A stretch of DNA of 64,000 nt. Origin: Grammothele lineata. Its lineage: Eukaryota > Basidiomycota > Agaricomycetes > Polyporales > Polyporaceae. Of this stretch, positions 11,822-21,600 are shown piece after piece. The notes beneath the pieces are model-generated. The model had not been told where the DNA came from. It was given only the letters and a program-made list of their open reading frames with translations, and did not search any database. Every line of letters starts with the position of its first letter. Position 1 is the stretch's first letter. Made by a program: the position numbers and the translations under genes. Location of the stretch: assembly GCA_002150815.3 (NCBI GenBank), contig NDFF03000144.1, positions 62,001-126,000 of the forward strand, written 5' to 3'.

Positions 11822-13234
11822 TCACGAAGACGAACCCAAGCCGAATAGTGTGAGCGCGTTTCCGCCCCTCACTGCGTCCTTCTCAGTCTCTCCCCACCCG
11901 TCCACAGCATCGATAGCCTCCAAGTTCTCCACCACGCTACGCCACTTGTCCGTCTCGCTCAACGGGGAGAAGAACGGGTGGTCCATGCCGAACAACATCC
12001 GCTCTGTGCCCTTCCTCCTCTCCTCGGTCCCCTTCCCTACACCTTTCGCCATGGCGGCTCCAGGTGAGGCATAACGCGGGGCGCGCCCAACGGCGTCCGC
12101 GACGAAGCCGAGCTCCTTGGGGCCGTACGCGACGGCATCGAAGAAGAGGCGGCCAAAGTAGAAACGCGCGTCGTGCGCGAGACGCGATGCGGCCACAGGG
12201 TCATGCGCGATGCACGAAGCGAGGTGCGAGGAGAGCTGCGGGAGGGTGCCGCCCGAGTGCGCGAGCAGGAGCCGGAGCTTGGGTGTATCGGTCGAGCACG
12301 CCTGAGAGGATCAGGCAGGTGGTTGCCTGTGGTTGGGGGGAATATGTCAGCATCGGTGGTGATTTGTAGAGGAGTTGAATGAAACAAAGAGACTCACAAT
12401 CGTAGTCTCGAATGGAAAGCCGAGCGCGAGAGGCAAGACGTGCCCGTTCTCCCACTCTCCCCACGCATTTTTGTCAACACCATAGTGGGGATGTAAGAAG
12501 ACAACGAGCCCTGCCTTCTCGATTGCAGCCCAGGCGGGCTCGAGTGCGTCATTGTCCAAGCCCTTCCCGAGCCCGCGCGTGCCCATGATAATGCCCCGGA
12601 GGTGCGGGAGGCCCGCGACCCGCTCGACGGCGGCGACGAGCGCATCTGCGGTTGACCCAGGGATGAGCGGGAGCAGGCTGAAGCCATACAGCCGCTTCAA
12701 GCCCGAGGTGGGGGTGGAGAGGGCTGGGCCGGTCGCACAACAGTCCTCGAGGTCGCGATTGAGCTCTCCTGTGAGCTCGTGCGCGGTCGAAGCAGGAAGG
12801 AAGTCCAGCCATGGATTCGTGGAGCTGAAAATGTAGACGGGGAAAGAGGAGGAGTGAGGGAAAGGGGAGGGAGGGTTGGGGCGTGGTCAGCTCACGGGGG
12901 GGCTGCTGCAGCAATCGCTGGGAGAGAGGAGGCAGGTGCTGCGCGACATACCTCACCACGGAGACGTCGATCGCATGCCGGTCCATGAACTTGAGCTTCT
13001 CATCCCTGTCCCAGTACTACACCCGTGCAGAACGTGAATGGGTGGATGAGTGTTACGGCGAGTGGCCGGAGAGCGGGAAGGAAAAGTGCTCACCTGTGCG
13101 CCAATCGGCAGGCCGCTGGTGGGCTTATCGTTGAGAATGAGGAAGCGCTCTTTGGGCTTGCCTGAGTCCGGAGAGGTGCGAGTGAAGATGCGGGGTACGG
13201 CGGTGCGGCTCCAGAGTGCACGGCCATGGGACAT
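11822..13234 (-). pseudogene. Aminocarboxymuconate-semialdehyde decarboxylase-like amidohydrolase, frameshifted
   Basis: Family: metal-dependent amidohydrolase that decarboxylates ACMS, diverting it from quinolinate and NAD. Exons from the right: PRIFTRTSPDSGKPKERF...GAQ, then YWDRDEKLKFMDRHAIDVSVV, then STNPWLDFLPA...RLYGFSLLPL...GIIMGTRGLGKGL and VVFLHPHYG (a metal His), then LLLAHSGGTLPQ (His) and MLFGMDHPFF (catalytic Asp), ending at the stop 11822-11824. Two defects are seen. Around 12283-12290 one extra base separates LILSGVLDRY from PKLRLLLAHSGG, which lie in different frames; a downstream acceptor could bypass this but would drop about eight residues. The HxH metal motif expected near the N-terminus is not found; the equivalent position reads DLHLAM. 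An ATG with no clear family match lies at 13506. The missing 5' exon could be unrecognised, so the loss is likely rather than proven. Confidence 0.7.
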
Positions 13235-13944
13235 GGCAAGGTGGAGATCGCGGGAGAAGGGTCTGAACGCGTCGCTGGCTTCTCAAGATCCGTCACGGAA
13301 GGGGGCGTGTGCAGGAGTATCGGCGAGGCGGGAGCAGCGGAGGAGAAAGAGAGGAGGAGAGGCCATCGTCGCGGCGCGTTGAGCGATAGGGAGAACGTGA
13401 GCTGGTGAGGAATGCTTCTGCGACGGTTCAAACGTTCACGGCGCGCGCTCACCACGATGCAGTCGTGGTGAGGAGAGGTGAACGCACCGGGCTGGAAGGG
13501 GGCCATCGAAGCAGAAACCTAGAGGCTCGCCTAGCTGGATGTGCCACAACTGCCAGCGCAATACTCCACTCCAGAAAAACTGCAATAAACTGCAAGTATA
13601 TAAGAGACAGGCTAGGCAGCAAGCGAGCGCAAGTTGTAGTAAATAGAGAGCAATGAGCAGCGTGCCAGACTAGTAGGTAGCGACTTTGACCCTGCAGTTT
13701 GTTTCGCCTCAGTGAATTATGCAGCAGATTCTACCAAGCATACCTGTGTTCTAACTCCTTCAACCATCCAACAACCTGACGAAGAGAAAGAGTAGCGGCC
13801 AGCCTCTCCGAGGGATTTGAAGTTATGTTGGATGGTAGGGCACCGCTAATGAGAGGTCCATTAGGTCCCCATAGGTACTGCAACGTCCTCCACCTCGGAT
13901 ACCAAATGTCTCCTAGATATTATTAGATGAGCTAGCTGAAGAAG
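13235..13944. other. Intergenic region upstream of the amidohydrolase remnant
   Basis: Contains a TATATAAG element near 13597 and an open minus-strand frame starting with ATG at 13506 that shows no recognised domain; it may hold the unresolved first exon of the amidohydrolase. Nothing else is apparent up to the next gene. Confidence 0.45.
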
Positions 13945-15350
13945 TCATAGAACTAATAACCTACCTGGACTGTGGTGCCCTCCTGCTGCACGCCAACGCC
14001 CCAGCGCGATGGCACGAATACGATCGAACATCTTTCGATGTTTATCGAATGTACCTGCAGACCATCCAAACTCTGAAAGTAGATGGATGCGAGTGTGCTG
14101 TGAGTGATCATTGGATACATTGTATTCGCCGGCGGCTGGAGTAGAGAAATCCCAGCGGCGAAGAATCTCCGCCATTGCATGGTATTGCACGAGTAGCTTT
14201 GTAAATGTTCCGCTTTGTCCTTGAAATGAGAAATATGTTGCCTTCTCCAAGTAATCTTCAGAAAGTCCCGTTTGAAGTTTGACAATTGCACGCAAGGTGG
14301 TATCTGGCTCTTCACTCCCCTGAGTCGCTGAATGCTAGTAACACAGCGGTCAGTGCTCTCGGCCCTTGTATACAGTAAAAATCTCTAGATTGCAACGTAC
14401 TGTTGCAACCTGGAGCTCCTCATCTATAGTGTCACTCAACATGTTTCGAGGTTCTGATCCTGCTATAGAGGACACCTATTTGTTGCTCTGAGCTTCTGAT
14501 AATATAGAAGTCGAAATGAATGCAACGTACTGGTGCTTGTTGGCGCACGCTGCTATCAAACTCTTCCAGAAACAGCACAAAGTGGTGAGAATACTCTAGT
14601 CCTAACGACAACCCTAAGCGGCATACTAGAGCATTGTCTTCATGCTCTGGGTCGATTGGTAGAAGGAAGTTGCAGAAGTTCAATGTAGTGGGGGCGTTCT
14701 GCTGTAAGGATGGGAGCGAGATGTGTCGAAAGCCCGTTGTAGACGCACGATAATCCTGGCTGCATTGAGGGATGGTGCGTGATGAAGCGAAGGAGATACT
14801 GGCATTCAAAACATCTGAATGAGCCAAGAATGAAAGGGATGCGACAATGTTCAAGGAATTAGAAAGCCTCGGAAGAATAGCATGCAGCAAATTGTCGAGG
14901 CGACTTGCGTGGATGTGTTGGCCATTATGGAGAATGACCTCAAGAGGTACGTGTAGGCCCTGGAGAGTTAAAACCTGTGCGTCACTCAGAGGTGAATAGA
15001 TACCCCCAATCACAACTGTGCAGGACGCTTCTGGGACAAGGGCGGCACTACTAGCAGGGACGTTTGGTACGTTCTCAGATCGAGCATGGCCTAGATTGTG
15101 TGCTATAGACGCTAGAATGGGGAATGTGTTTAGCACAAGAGAGTGTGTTTTATGGATACATTTACCAATAGAGTTGTTGCTCCTGCCTGTAGTAACTCCT
15201 GCAGAGCGGAATACCGATAAGGAACTACCTGAAGCGCCTGTATACGTGTCTTCAGTCGTTATACACAAGCGTTGAAAATAAACACTTACAAGTTGTATGA
15301 TGTAGAGTGTGGGCACTGTGGCCTTGATTGTTGCCACTGTTGTTGGACAT
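13945..15350 (-). CDS. Unknown protein divergent from the integrase gene
   Basis: The ATG at 15350 starts an Asn/His-rich leader (MSNNSGNNQGHSAHTLHHTT). GTAAGT and GTAAAT introns follow that join in frame (TTC-ASGSSLSVF, NNSI-ASIAHNLGH). The longest exon runs from about 15000 to 14540 and encodes a Leu-rich segment (LTLQGLHVPLEVILHN, HAILPRLSNSLNIVASL). Later exons include EELQVAT joined to HSATQGSEEPDTTLRAIVK and end at 13945-13947. I recognise no domain. Codon content and in-frame introns support a real gene, though joins around 14440-14540 are uncertain. Start-to-start distance to the integrase gene is 191 bp, so the two probably share a promoter and may belong to one mobile element. Confidence 0.55.
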
Positions 15351-15439
15351 GTTCACGATTGGAAACAGTCCTAAGTGGAGGGTTACTCTATACTACTCCC
15401 ACTAAATAAACGCCCTACCATCACGGGACTACTCACAGA

Positions 15440-15451
15440 TTAGGGTTAGGG
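15440..15451 (+). promoter_or_regulatory. Two telomere-type TTAGGG repeats in a divergent promoter
   Basis: A perfect (TTAGGG)2 lies between the divergent starts at 15350 and 15542. Telobox-like words occur in fungal promoters and near some mobile elements. With only two repeats this may be chance. Confidence 0.4.
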
Positions 15452-15541
15452 GTTCTGGCGATGCTCAATCGGCGGAGTAGTGCCCGGGTGTTGAACATCT
15501 TTGTCTAAGCCTACAACTGCCACTATTGATTGCTCTTCATC

Positions 15542-17536
15542 ATGGACCATGGCCTCCTTTTACAAGAATTTCGCATACAATATCGGTCAATCGAGCAGGC
15601 TGTCCTTCAAGCTGTTCCTGGCAGGGCGGATACCATTGTCCTCCAAAGGCTTATCGATCGTATTCGTTTATACGAAGACATAGTAATCCAGGTGAGCATG
15701 AATAGTCTGAGTATCAACATTAATGTCACTAACAGGTACATCTAGTACTCTGGCATTTTCACTGAAGATGAATGTTCCCTTATTCGGGTGAACTTGGCAG
15801 CAATGCTTAATGATCTCCGCCACCAGCTAGAGGAGATGTTAAGGGAGTCCCATCATGGCCATCCAAACGTTGTCACCGCAGAGACTCCAACTGGGTACAG
15901 GGGGCGTCCAAGGCTTCTTATAGATCCAGATTTTTTGGCCTGGGCATATACTCAGCGGACGATCTCAGGCATTGCACGCTTTCTCGGTGTTCATCGGCAC
16001 ACTGTCAGACGATGCCTTCATGACTATGGTATCCTAACATCACCTAACGGTAGTGATGGTGAGGAGTCCCATGACGGAGAGGATGTTGATAGCAACCTCG
16101 AGTCAGACTTCCAGCCAGCCCAGCCACATGACACTCTTCCCTCAGATGCCCCAGAAACTCACCATATTGACGACCTCCTTGAGCCCTCTTTTCCACTTCC
16201 CTCTTCACTTCCTGTGGAGATTCCAGCTGCTAGCATAGATGATAACAGCTCAGCTTCTACCTCCGGTGCCTTTACCTCAACCACTCTTCCTCACGACCGC
16301 CTGGACGAACTCCTCCTTATACTTCGCTCCCACTATCCACGAGCAGGAATTTCCATGCTTAATGGCATGCTTCGAGCTCTGGGATACCGCATTCCTCGTG
16401 AGCAAATACGCCAGTCGCTACTCCGAATTGATCCTGTCCGCCGGGTATTTGAACGAATTCGAATCCGTCGTCGAGAATACGTGGTGCCAGGGCCTAATTG
16501 GTTGTGGCATCATGATGGTCAACATGGCAAGTGTTTGTGTTCACTTCATGAGCACTGTCCTCATTATGTCAAATTAGGCTTGATTCGCTGGGGTCTTGTC
16601 ATCCATGGTTTCATAGATGGGTATTCTCGGCTGATAGTTGGGCTACGGGCGAGTGACAACAATCGTGCCGACACTGTGCTCAACGTCTTTCAACATGCCG
16701 TGGCTAGATATGGCGTGCCTTCGCGTGTTCGCGGGGACCACGGCGTGGAGAATCTGCGGGTTGCGGAGTATATGGAGGTGTATAGGGGTTCAGGGCGTGG
16801 TTCTTATATCTGGGGACGGTGAGTGTTTGTCTGGCCCTGGGTCAGCATATACATTCGACAAAATTGGTGCAAGTATTGACTCCGAGAAAATGCTTGTAGC
16901 AGTGTACACAACATTCGCATTGAACGTCTCTGGGTTGACGTCACTGCGCAAGTGGGCTCAAAATGGGCAGACTTTTTCCGTCACTTGGAGATGCATTCAG
17001 GCCTCGACATCAACAACCCCTACCATATGTGGCTTCTACATCATCTATTCCTTGACTTCGTCAACTTCGACCTCAATTTCTTTACTGAGGCTTGGAATCA
17101 GCACAAGATCGCCTTTCGTAATGCGCCCACTCGCAGTCCTGCTGATATGTTTGGATTCGACATGTTGGTTTGTGGTGTAAGAGGTGACCTGCCTGTAGAG
17201 GAATCTATCCCTGAAGACGAGTTGGAGGTTTATGGGGTGGACTGGGAAGCACTACAGGATGATCATGTTCGGCGCCATCATGCAACTTGTAACTCCCCTG
17301 AGGAGGGTACGAGCTCTTGGGTGGGAAGATCAGGCCCACCAGATCCCAGTCGCATGAATGAGGTGCCCCTGGAGACTCCTGACGTAGACTCTAACCATTC
17401 ACTCACCCTTCATGATTACTTGCAGCATCATCTCCCTCCCTTTCCCTATGACGGCCATGTACATGCTGATGACTTAGTAGATTACTGGCTAAGGGCCTTA
17501 GCTATTTGTACGGCAGTAGACTCACTGAATTTCTAG
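15542..17536 (+). CDS. DDE integrase-type transposase (rve fold), catalytic triad intact
   Basis: Three exons. The ATG at 15542 ([10 protein letters not shown]) leads to a donor at 15692; exon 2 is 15746-16818; exon 3 is 16900-17536, and the last join gives [14 protein letters not shown]. The product is about 620 residues. A helix-turn-helix ([18 protein letters not shown]) lies near residue 120 and a second, similar segment ([13 protein letters not shown]) near 260. An acidic Ser-rich linker separates them. The catalytic core follows: first Asp in [10 protein letters not shown], second Asp in [11 protein letters not shown], and Glu in RIERLW, with [16 protein letters not shown] between. This arrangement matches the eukaryotic integrase-core transposases related to IS3 and retroviral integrases (IS3EU-like). 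Plausible activity is DNA cleavage and strand transfer during transposition. No terminal inverted repeats were identified by eye. It pairs head-to-head with the unknown gene at 13945-15350. Confidence 0.8.
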
Positions 17537-18219
17537 AACATATAATCCTGACACTATAGAGCGTCAGGCTGCATGGCCATGCTCTAGTTGCCCTATCTGG
17601 TCAACCGTCAGGTACGTCCCACTAGACCCCTCAAGGAAGACACTGGGGCTATATATAAATGCAATGTCCGCATCTGCAGAGACGCACACACTGTATCCCA
17701 GGTATATTCAAGGCTAGTCTGGCGCGTCAGTCCTCATCATGATGCAACTCTCGAGCTGACCCACTGTGAGGAAACCGGCGCTTTGAGGAGGTCGCGTAAG
17801 CGTTGAGCTTAGCGGAGAGAGTCGAGAGCGTCAGAAAAACACGAAGAGTCGTCAGACAGAGGAGAGAGTCGGTAAAAGCCTCGTATCCGAAGACTGGGGA
17901 TCCACGCTCTGCCAGCTGCTACTATAAGTACACATAGAGACAGGGGGCCTTCCGAGGCTCACGGAAGGCCCAGGAACAATCTAGCCACGCTATAGAATAT
18001 AGAACGAACTACAAATGACCATACTACATGAACGAAACCCGAGTCGGACGAGAGCCTACAAGCCGACAATACTTGAGGACCAGGAACGGTGCCACGTCGG
18101 AGACTCCGCAGAGATCGTACGGCTACGACCGCGGCCGGGCGTTCCTGGTCTGAAAAAGGTAAGGTAAGCGCCAGTCCCTCACCACCCACTTTTTAATGCT
18201 GGTGATCTGCCAAAAAGCA
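17537..18219. other. Region 3' of the integrase with stem-loops and an orphan TATA box
   Basis: No gene is supported. A TATATATAAA box occurs at 17650-17659 without a clear downstream ORF. A perfect 10-bp stem (GGGCCTTCCG) with a 7-nt loop lies at 17945-17971. An 11-bp perfect inverted repeat (GACCAGGAACG) at 18078-18088 and 18140-18150 bounds a 73-nt segment. These may mark element ends. Confidence 0.5.
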
Positions 18220-18399
18220 TCAACAAATGGTAAGACATAACCGACTATCTGAAGGACGTACAACGTCTTCATCAAGCACGAGCTGCTCGCTCAAGAGGTC
18301 AAACGAGATTGGACCCTGCTGCACCTCAGCCGTCACTAGTGGGTCTCTGATTGCGATGGTTACGGGGCGCTTATCTGGCTGGAGGGGAATTGTGGTGTG
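18220..18399 (-). pseudogene. Possible relic exon, unknown protein
   Basis: On the minus strand an AG acceptor (18400-18401) opens a 59-codon frame with protein-like content (RPVTIAIRDPLVTAEVQQGP, then SFDLLSEQLVLDEDV), ending in a stop at 18220-18222. There is no start codon and no neighbouring exon that I can join. It could be a remnant of an element-borne gene. Confidence 0.25.
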
Positions 18400-18483
18400 C
18401 TACGTAGACCATAGTAGCTAAGTAGTAGTGTAGTTAGAACACTGCTGTAAGTTGTGGGGCTACAAGTGCATGATGCATGCGGG

Positions 18484-18650
18484 TACTCAGTTGGGCACCA
18501 GGAGTGCTCAGTTGGGCGCCATCAGTGCTCAGTTGGGCGCCATCAGTGCTCAGTTGGGCGCCATCAGTGCTCAGTTGGGCGCCATCAGTGCTCAGTTGGG
18601 CGCCATCAGTGCTCAGTCAGACGCGATCAGTGCTCAGTTGAGTATCATTC
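18484..18650. repeat. 21-bp minisatellite
   Basis: Five perfect copies of TGCTCAGTTGGGCGCCATCA+G run 18505-18609. A diverged copy precedes them (18484-18504), one follows (18610-18630), and a partial unit ends the array. Because 21 is a multiple of 3 all frames stay open and read as a 7-residue repeat (QLGAISA), but there is no ATG, so coding is not claimed. Confidence 0.95.
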
Positions 18651-21600
18651 GCCTTCACGTAAGGTTCGACCGTACCAACAGGGAGTGTCTTCAACGGACT
18701 CTCCTCTGTGGAAGACAAACCTCAAGAAAACCGCTGTGCTCCTAAGCCCAGAAATATTTGTACAGATCTACCATCATATTCCGGCCTCCGACGAGGACAC
18801 ACCGGCAACTCACCTGCCCCTCTCGGCGTTCTAATCGACTCCCCAACCCTGCGCGAGGAAGACTTCGAGCCGAGTTCGCAGTGGGCTTCGAGTCGGAGTT
18901 CCACTGCGTTCCGGTTGGCGGGACGGACAAACGGACGGAGGGTTGGCTACAGCGGAACGGGAGCACTGGCGTTCTGGGCCCTCGGGGGCCAGATGCTTGG
19001 GGATGGCCCTGTTCCGCTCATGTCTACATTGCATGGTATTGGTGACGTAGGTTGCTGCGACTTCTACAGGCCACGAGGACGAGCAGCCGCGTTCTTAGAG
19101 GTCGGGTTGCCTCATTCTCTCCATGCTGACAGTCTCTTCGGATCGACTCTTTCTTTTGATCGGTCACGGACAGAGTTCTCTATTGCCCGCCTTCGGACGC
19201 GAGCTGTGAGTGTGGGCTAGGTCATAGTGTCTGCCCCTCCTCATTTCTGATCCCGCCCCAACGGCCTCGACGATCCCCCGCACCCCGTGCTCTGTCGATC
19301 GTCAATACTATATAGTAGCGATCTTCTTTCGGTGTTCTAACCTCATGGAATGGCATTGGCTCATTCACCCCTTCTCTTCGATGTCCAGACAACTTCCGCT
19401 GCGTGAGCGTCGATGGTGCTGATAGGCTCCGCCCAGGCTCGCGTTCTCAAGAACATGAAAAGAGCGACGCATGCGTCTTACTGCTTTCGGGCGCCACGCG
19501 GCGGAGCGTGGCACCCCTTTACCCACCCTCTCCGGTCGCCCGCATGCCTCCGTTCGGGCGAGGCCTCTGCGCACGCGCGACGTATCTGTCGAACTCTCAT
19601 GCGGCCAAGCTATCGCCTTTTGCTCGCGTGCGCTGCACGGCGGGCCCGGGCTCTGGCTGAGCCCCGGGACCGTGCTCGCGCGCGATTGGTGCGTGCGACG
19701 GCCGGTGCGCTGAGAGCGAACCACGCTTACCGGGTGCGTTCGCGCTCCCGACATGTCAGTTCCCAGGGGCGCTCGCAGCCAATCGTCCGCTCGCAACTAG
19801 TAGTACATACTCGCGCGCGAGGGGCGGGGACGGCCCATTGCAGCCAGTATGTACTAGAAGTTGCGTTCGCAGCGACGCGGATGGGAGCCGTTTCGCCCGA
19901 TGTGGGCATGCCTCTGGTAAGTCCGTTCTGGGACTTATCCTGCTCGCTCAGGCTCACATCGCGGCCTTGCATCACGCAGCTTGCGTCATCCTGTCGGACG
20001 TTGACCGTGCCTGCGAACGGGAGAGGTGCACCAGGTGTGCGCGGGCAGAGCAGCGCTCTGTCATGTCCGCCCGCGACGCCGTCTCCTCCCCGCAGCCCCA
20101 GTGACCAATCCGTGGCCACATCTCCAGACATCTCCTCGTACTGCTCCCACATACAGCGATGCGCATAGCCCGCCAGGGCCCCACGGGGCATTGATTGAAT
20201 GCATTGATGATGTTTTGATGCACGCGACAGTCCGTAGCCCGTCGTCGTTCGTGTCGCGCATTCACGAGCCTCCATCTCCAGCACAGCATCGTGACCAACG
20301 GACACCACGGATCCCCATCGGACGGCGCGGACTGCAGCAGAGACGTCCGCCCGGATGTCGATGCGTGGATCTCGCTGAGAAGCTGCCCTGGCCAGGGCAG
20401 CCCACCCTGCCCCGGGTCCGCTCAACTTCTCCTGTGTGGAGGTATGCTCTCCCAGACTCCGCGCCCGAGCCGTCCGCGGGTCCTGTGCCTTCCTGGCCCC
20501 TGTCTCTATCTCTGCTCCCTCGACGTCCGACTCTCATCCAAGCAGCCTTGCCGTGCGGGGCCGCAGTAAGCCCCGCGACTGATTCCGACGTCATGCGCAC
20601 ATGCACCCGTACGCCCGCGGCGACACACCGAGATGACGCACACCGCCTCGAGGTCCGTTCATTAAGTCTGCTGCTTCAAAGTTTACTTACTGTACTGTGC
20701 GTGCGTAGCACCTGCCAGGCGACAGACGCGCCGCGCGCAGTGCTATCAAACTCTGAGCTGCTTCATTCAATCTCTCGTCTCTGAGACGCGTCGCCGTGAT
20801 TATTGATCATGATGAGCTCCTCCATGGCCTATAGGCTCCTGTAGCAGCCTTCAGCCCTCAGCAGCTATTACAGGGCTCGGCACAAGCCCCTCTCTCTCAC
20901 CGCACATGCAATCCGGGCTTGCACTCTCGACATCCGCGTTCGCGGCGCACGCCGGGCAAACCACGGTCCGGAGGGCCTCAACACCGACTTGACATCTCTG
21001 GGCACACGCGGCACAGGCGCGCGAGAAGGCAGACGGGCTTAATGGAGTCCCAGGGCCCTGCGCGACACGGCCGGGTTCATAGAGCTTCTGCTTCCTGCGG
21101 CCTGACGAAGTCGTAGCTGAAGGTTTGCAGCCCCCCGAGCCGGCGTGGGGTATCGGCAAGGGGCCCTGGCACTGTGGCAGACGCCGGCTTCTCGCGCGTC
21201 CTCGGGGCGCGCGAGCCCCGGTGTGGGAGACGCCACGCGCGCGAGCCGCGATCTGCCCGGGGTGGTTCAATGTCGCGCGTTGGCGGGTTCGATGCGACGC
21301 GGGGACACGCCGTGGAGAGGACCACGTCCCGCGGAGACCCCTGGAGGCCCTGGACGACCCCGGATTGGAGCGAATGTGCGGCGGCGAAAGCTAATCATTA
21401 CAGGTGCAGATTGGTTACCCCGCATCTTCCCCTCCGTTCAGACGTCCACTGTGTCAACAGTGCGTACTGCTTATGTCCGTCTCTGAGGGCTCGGGTTGTG
21501 GTCAGATGGGAGATATGTTGGCGAGCGCCAGATAAGTACTTAGCTGCGGTTCATATGTTATGTTCCCGGCGTCCGAGTCGGACTCGAAGCTCTAACACAA

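Noticed and set aside
18454..18834. 126-codon open frame across the minisatellite
   Set aside because: It has no ATG start; openness in several frames follows from the 21-bp unit being a multiple of three.
19413..20784. Overlapping 230-250-codon frames on both strands
   Set aside because: They overlap each other in several frames, are Arg/Ser/Pro-rich and match no family; typical of GC-rich non-coding DNA.
21270..21300. GGGTTCGATGC resembling a tRNA B box
   Set aside because: No A box at the right distance and no acceptor stem pairing flanks it.
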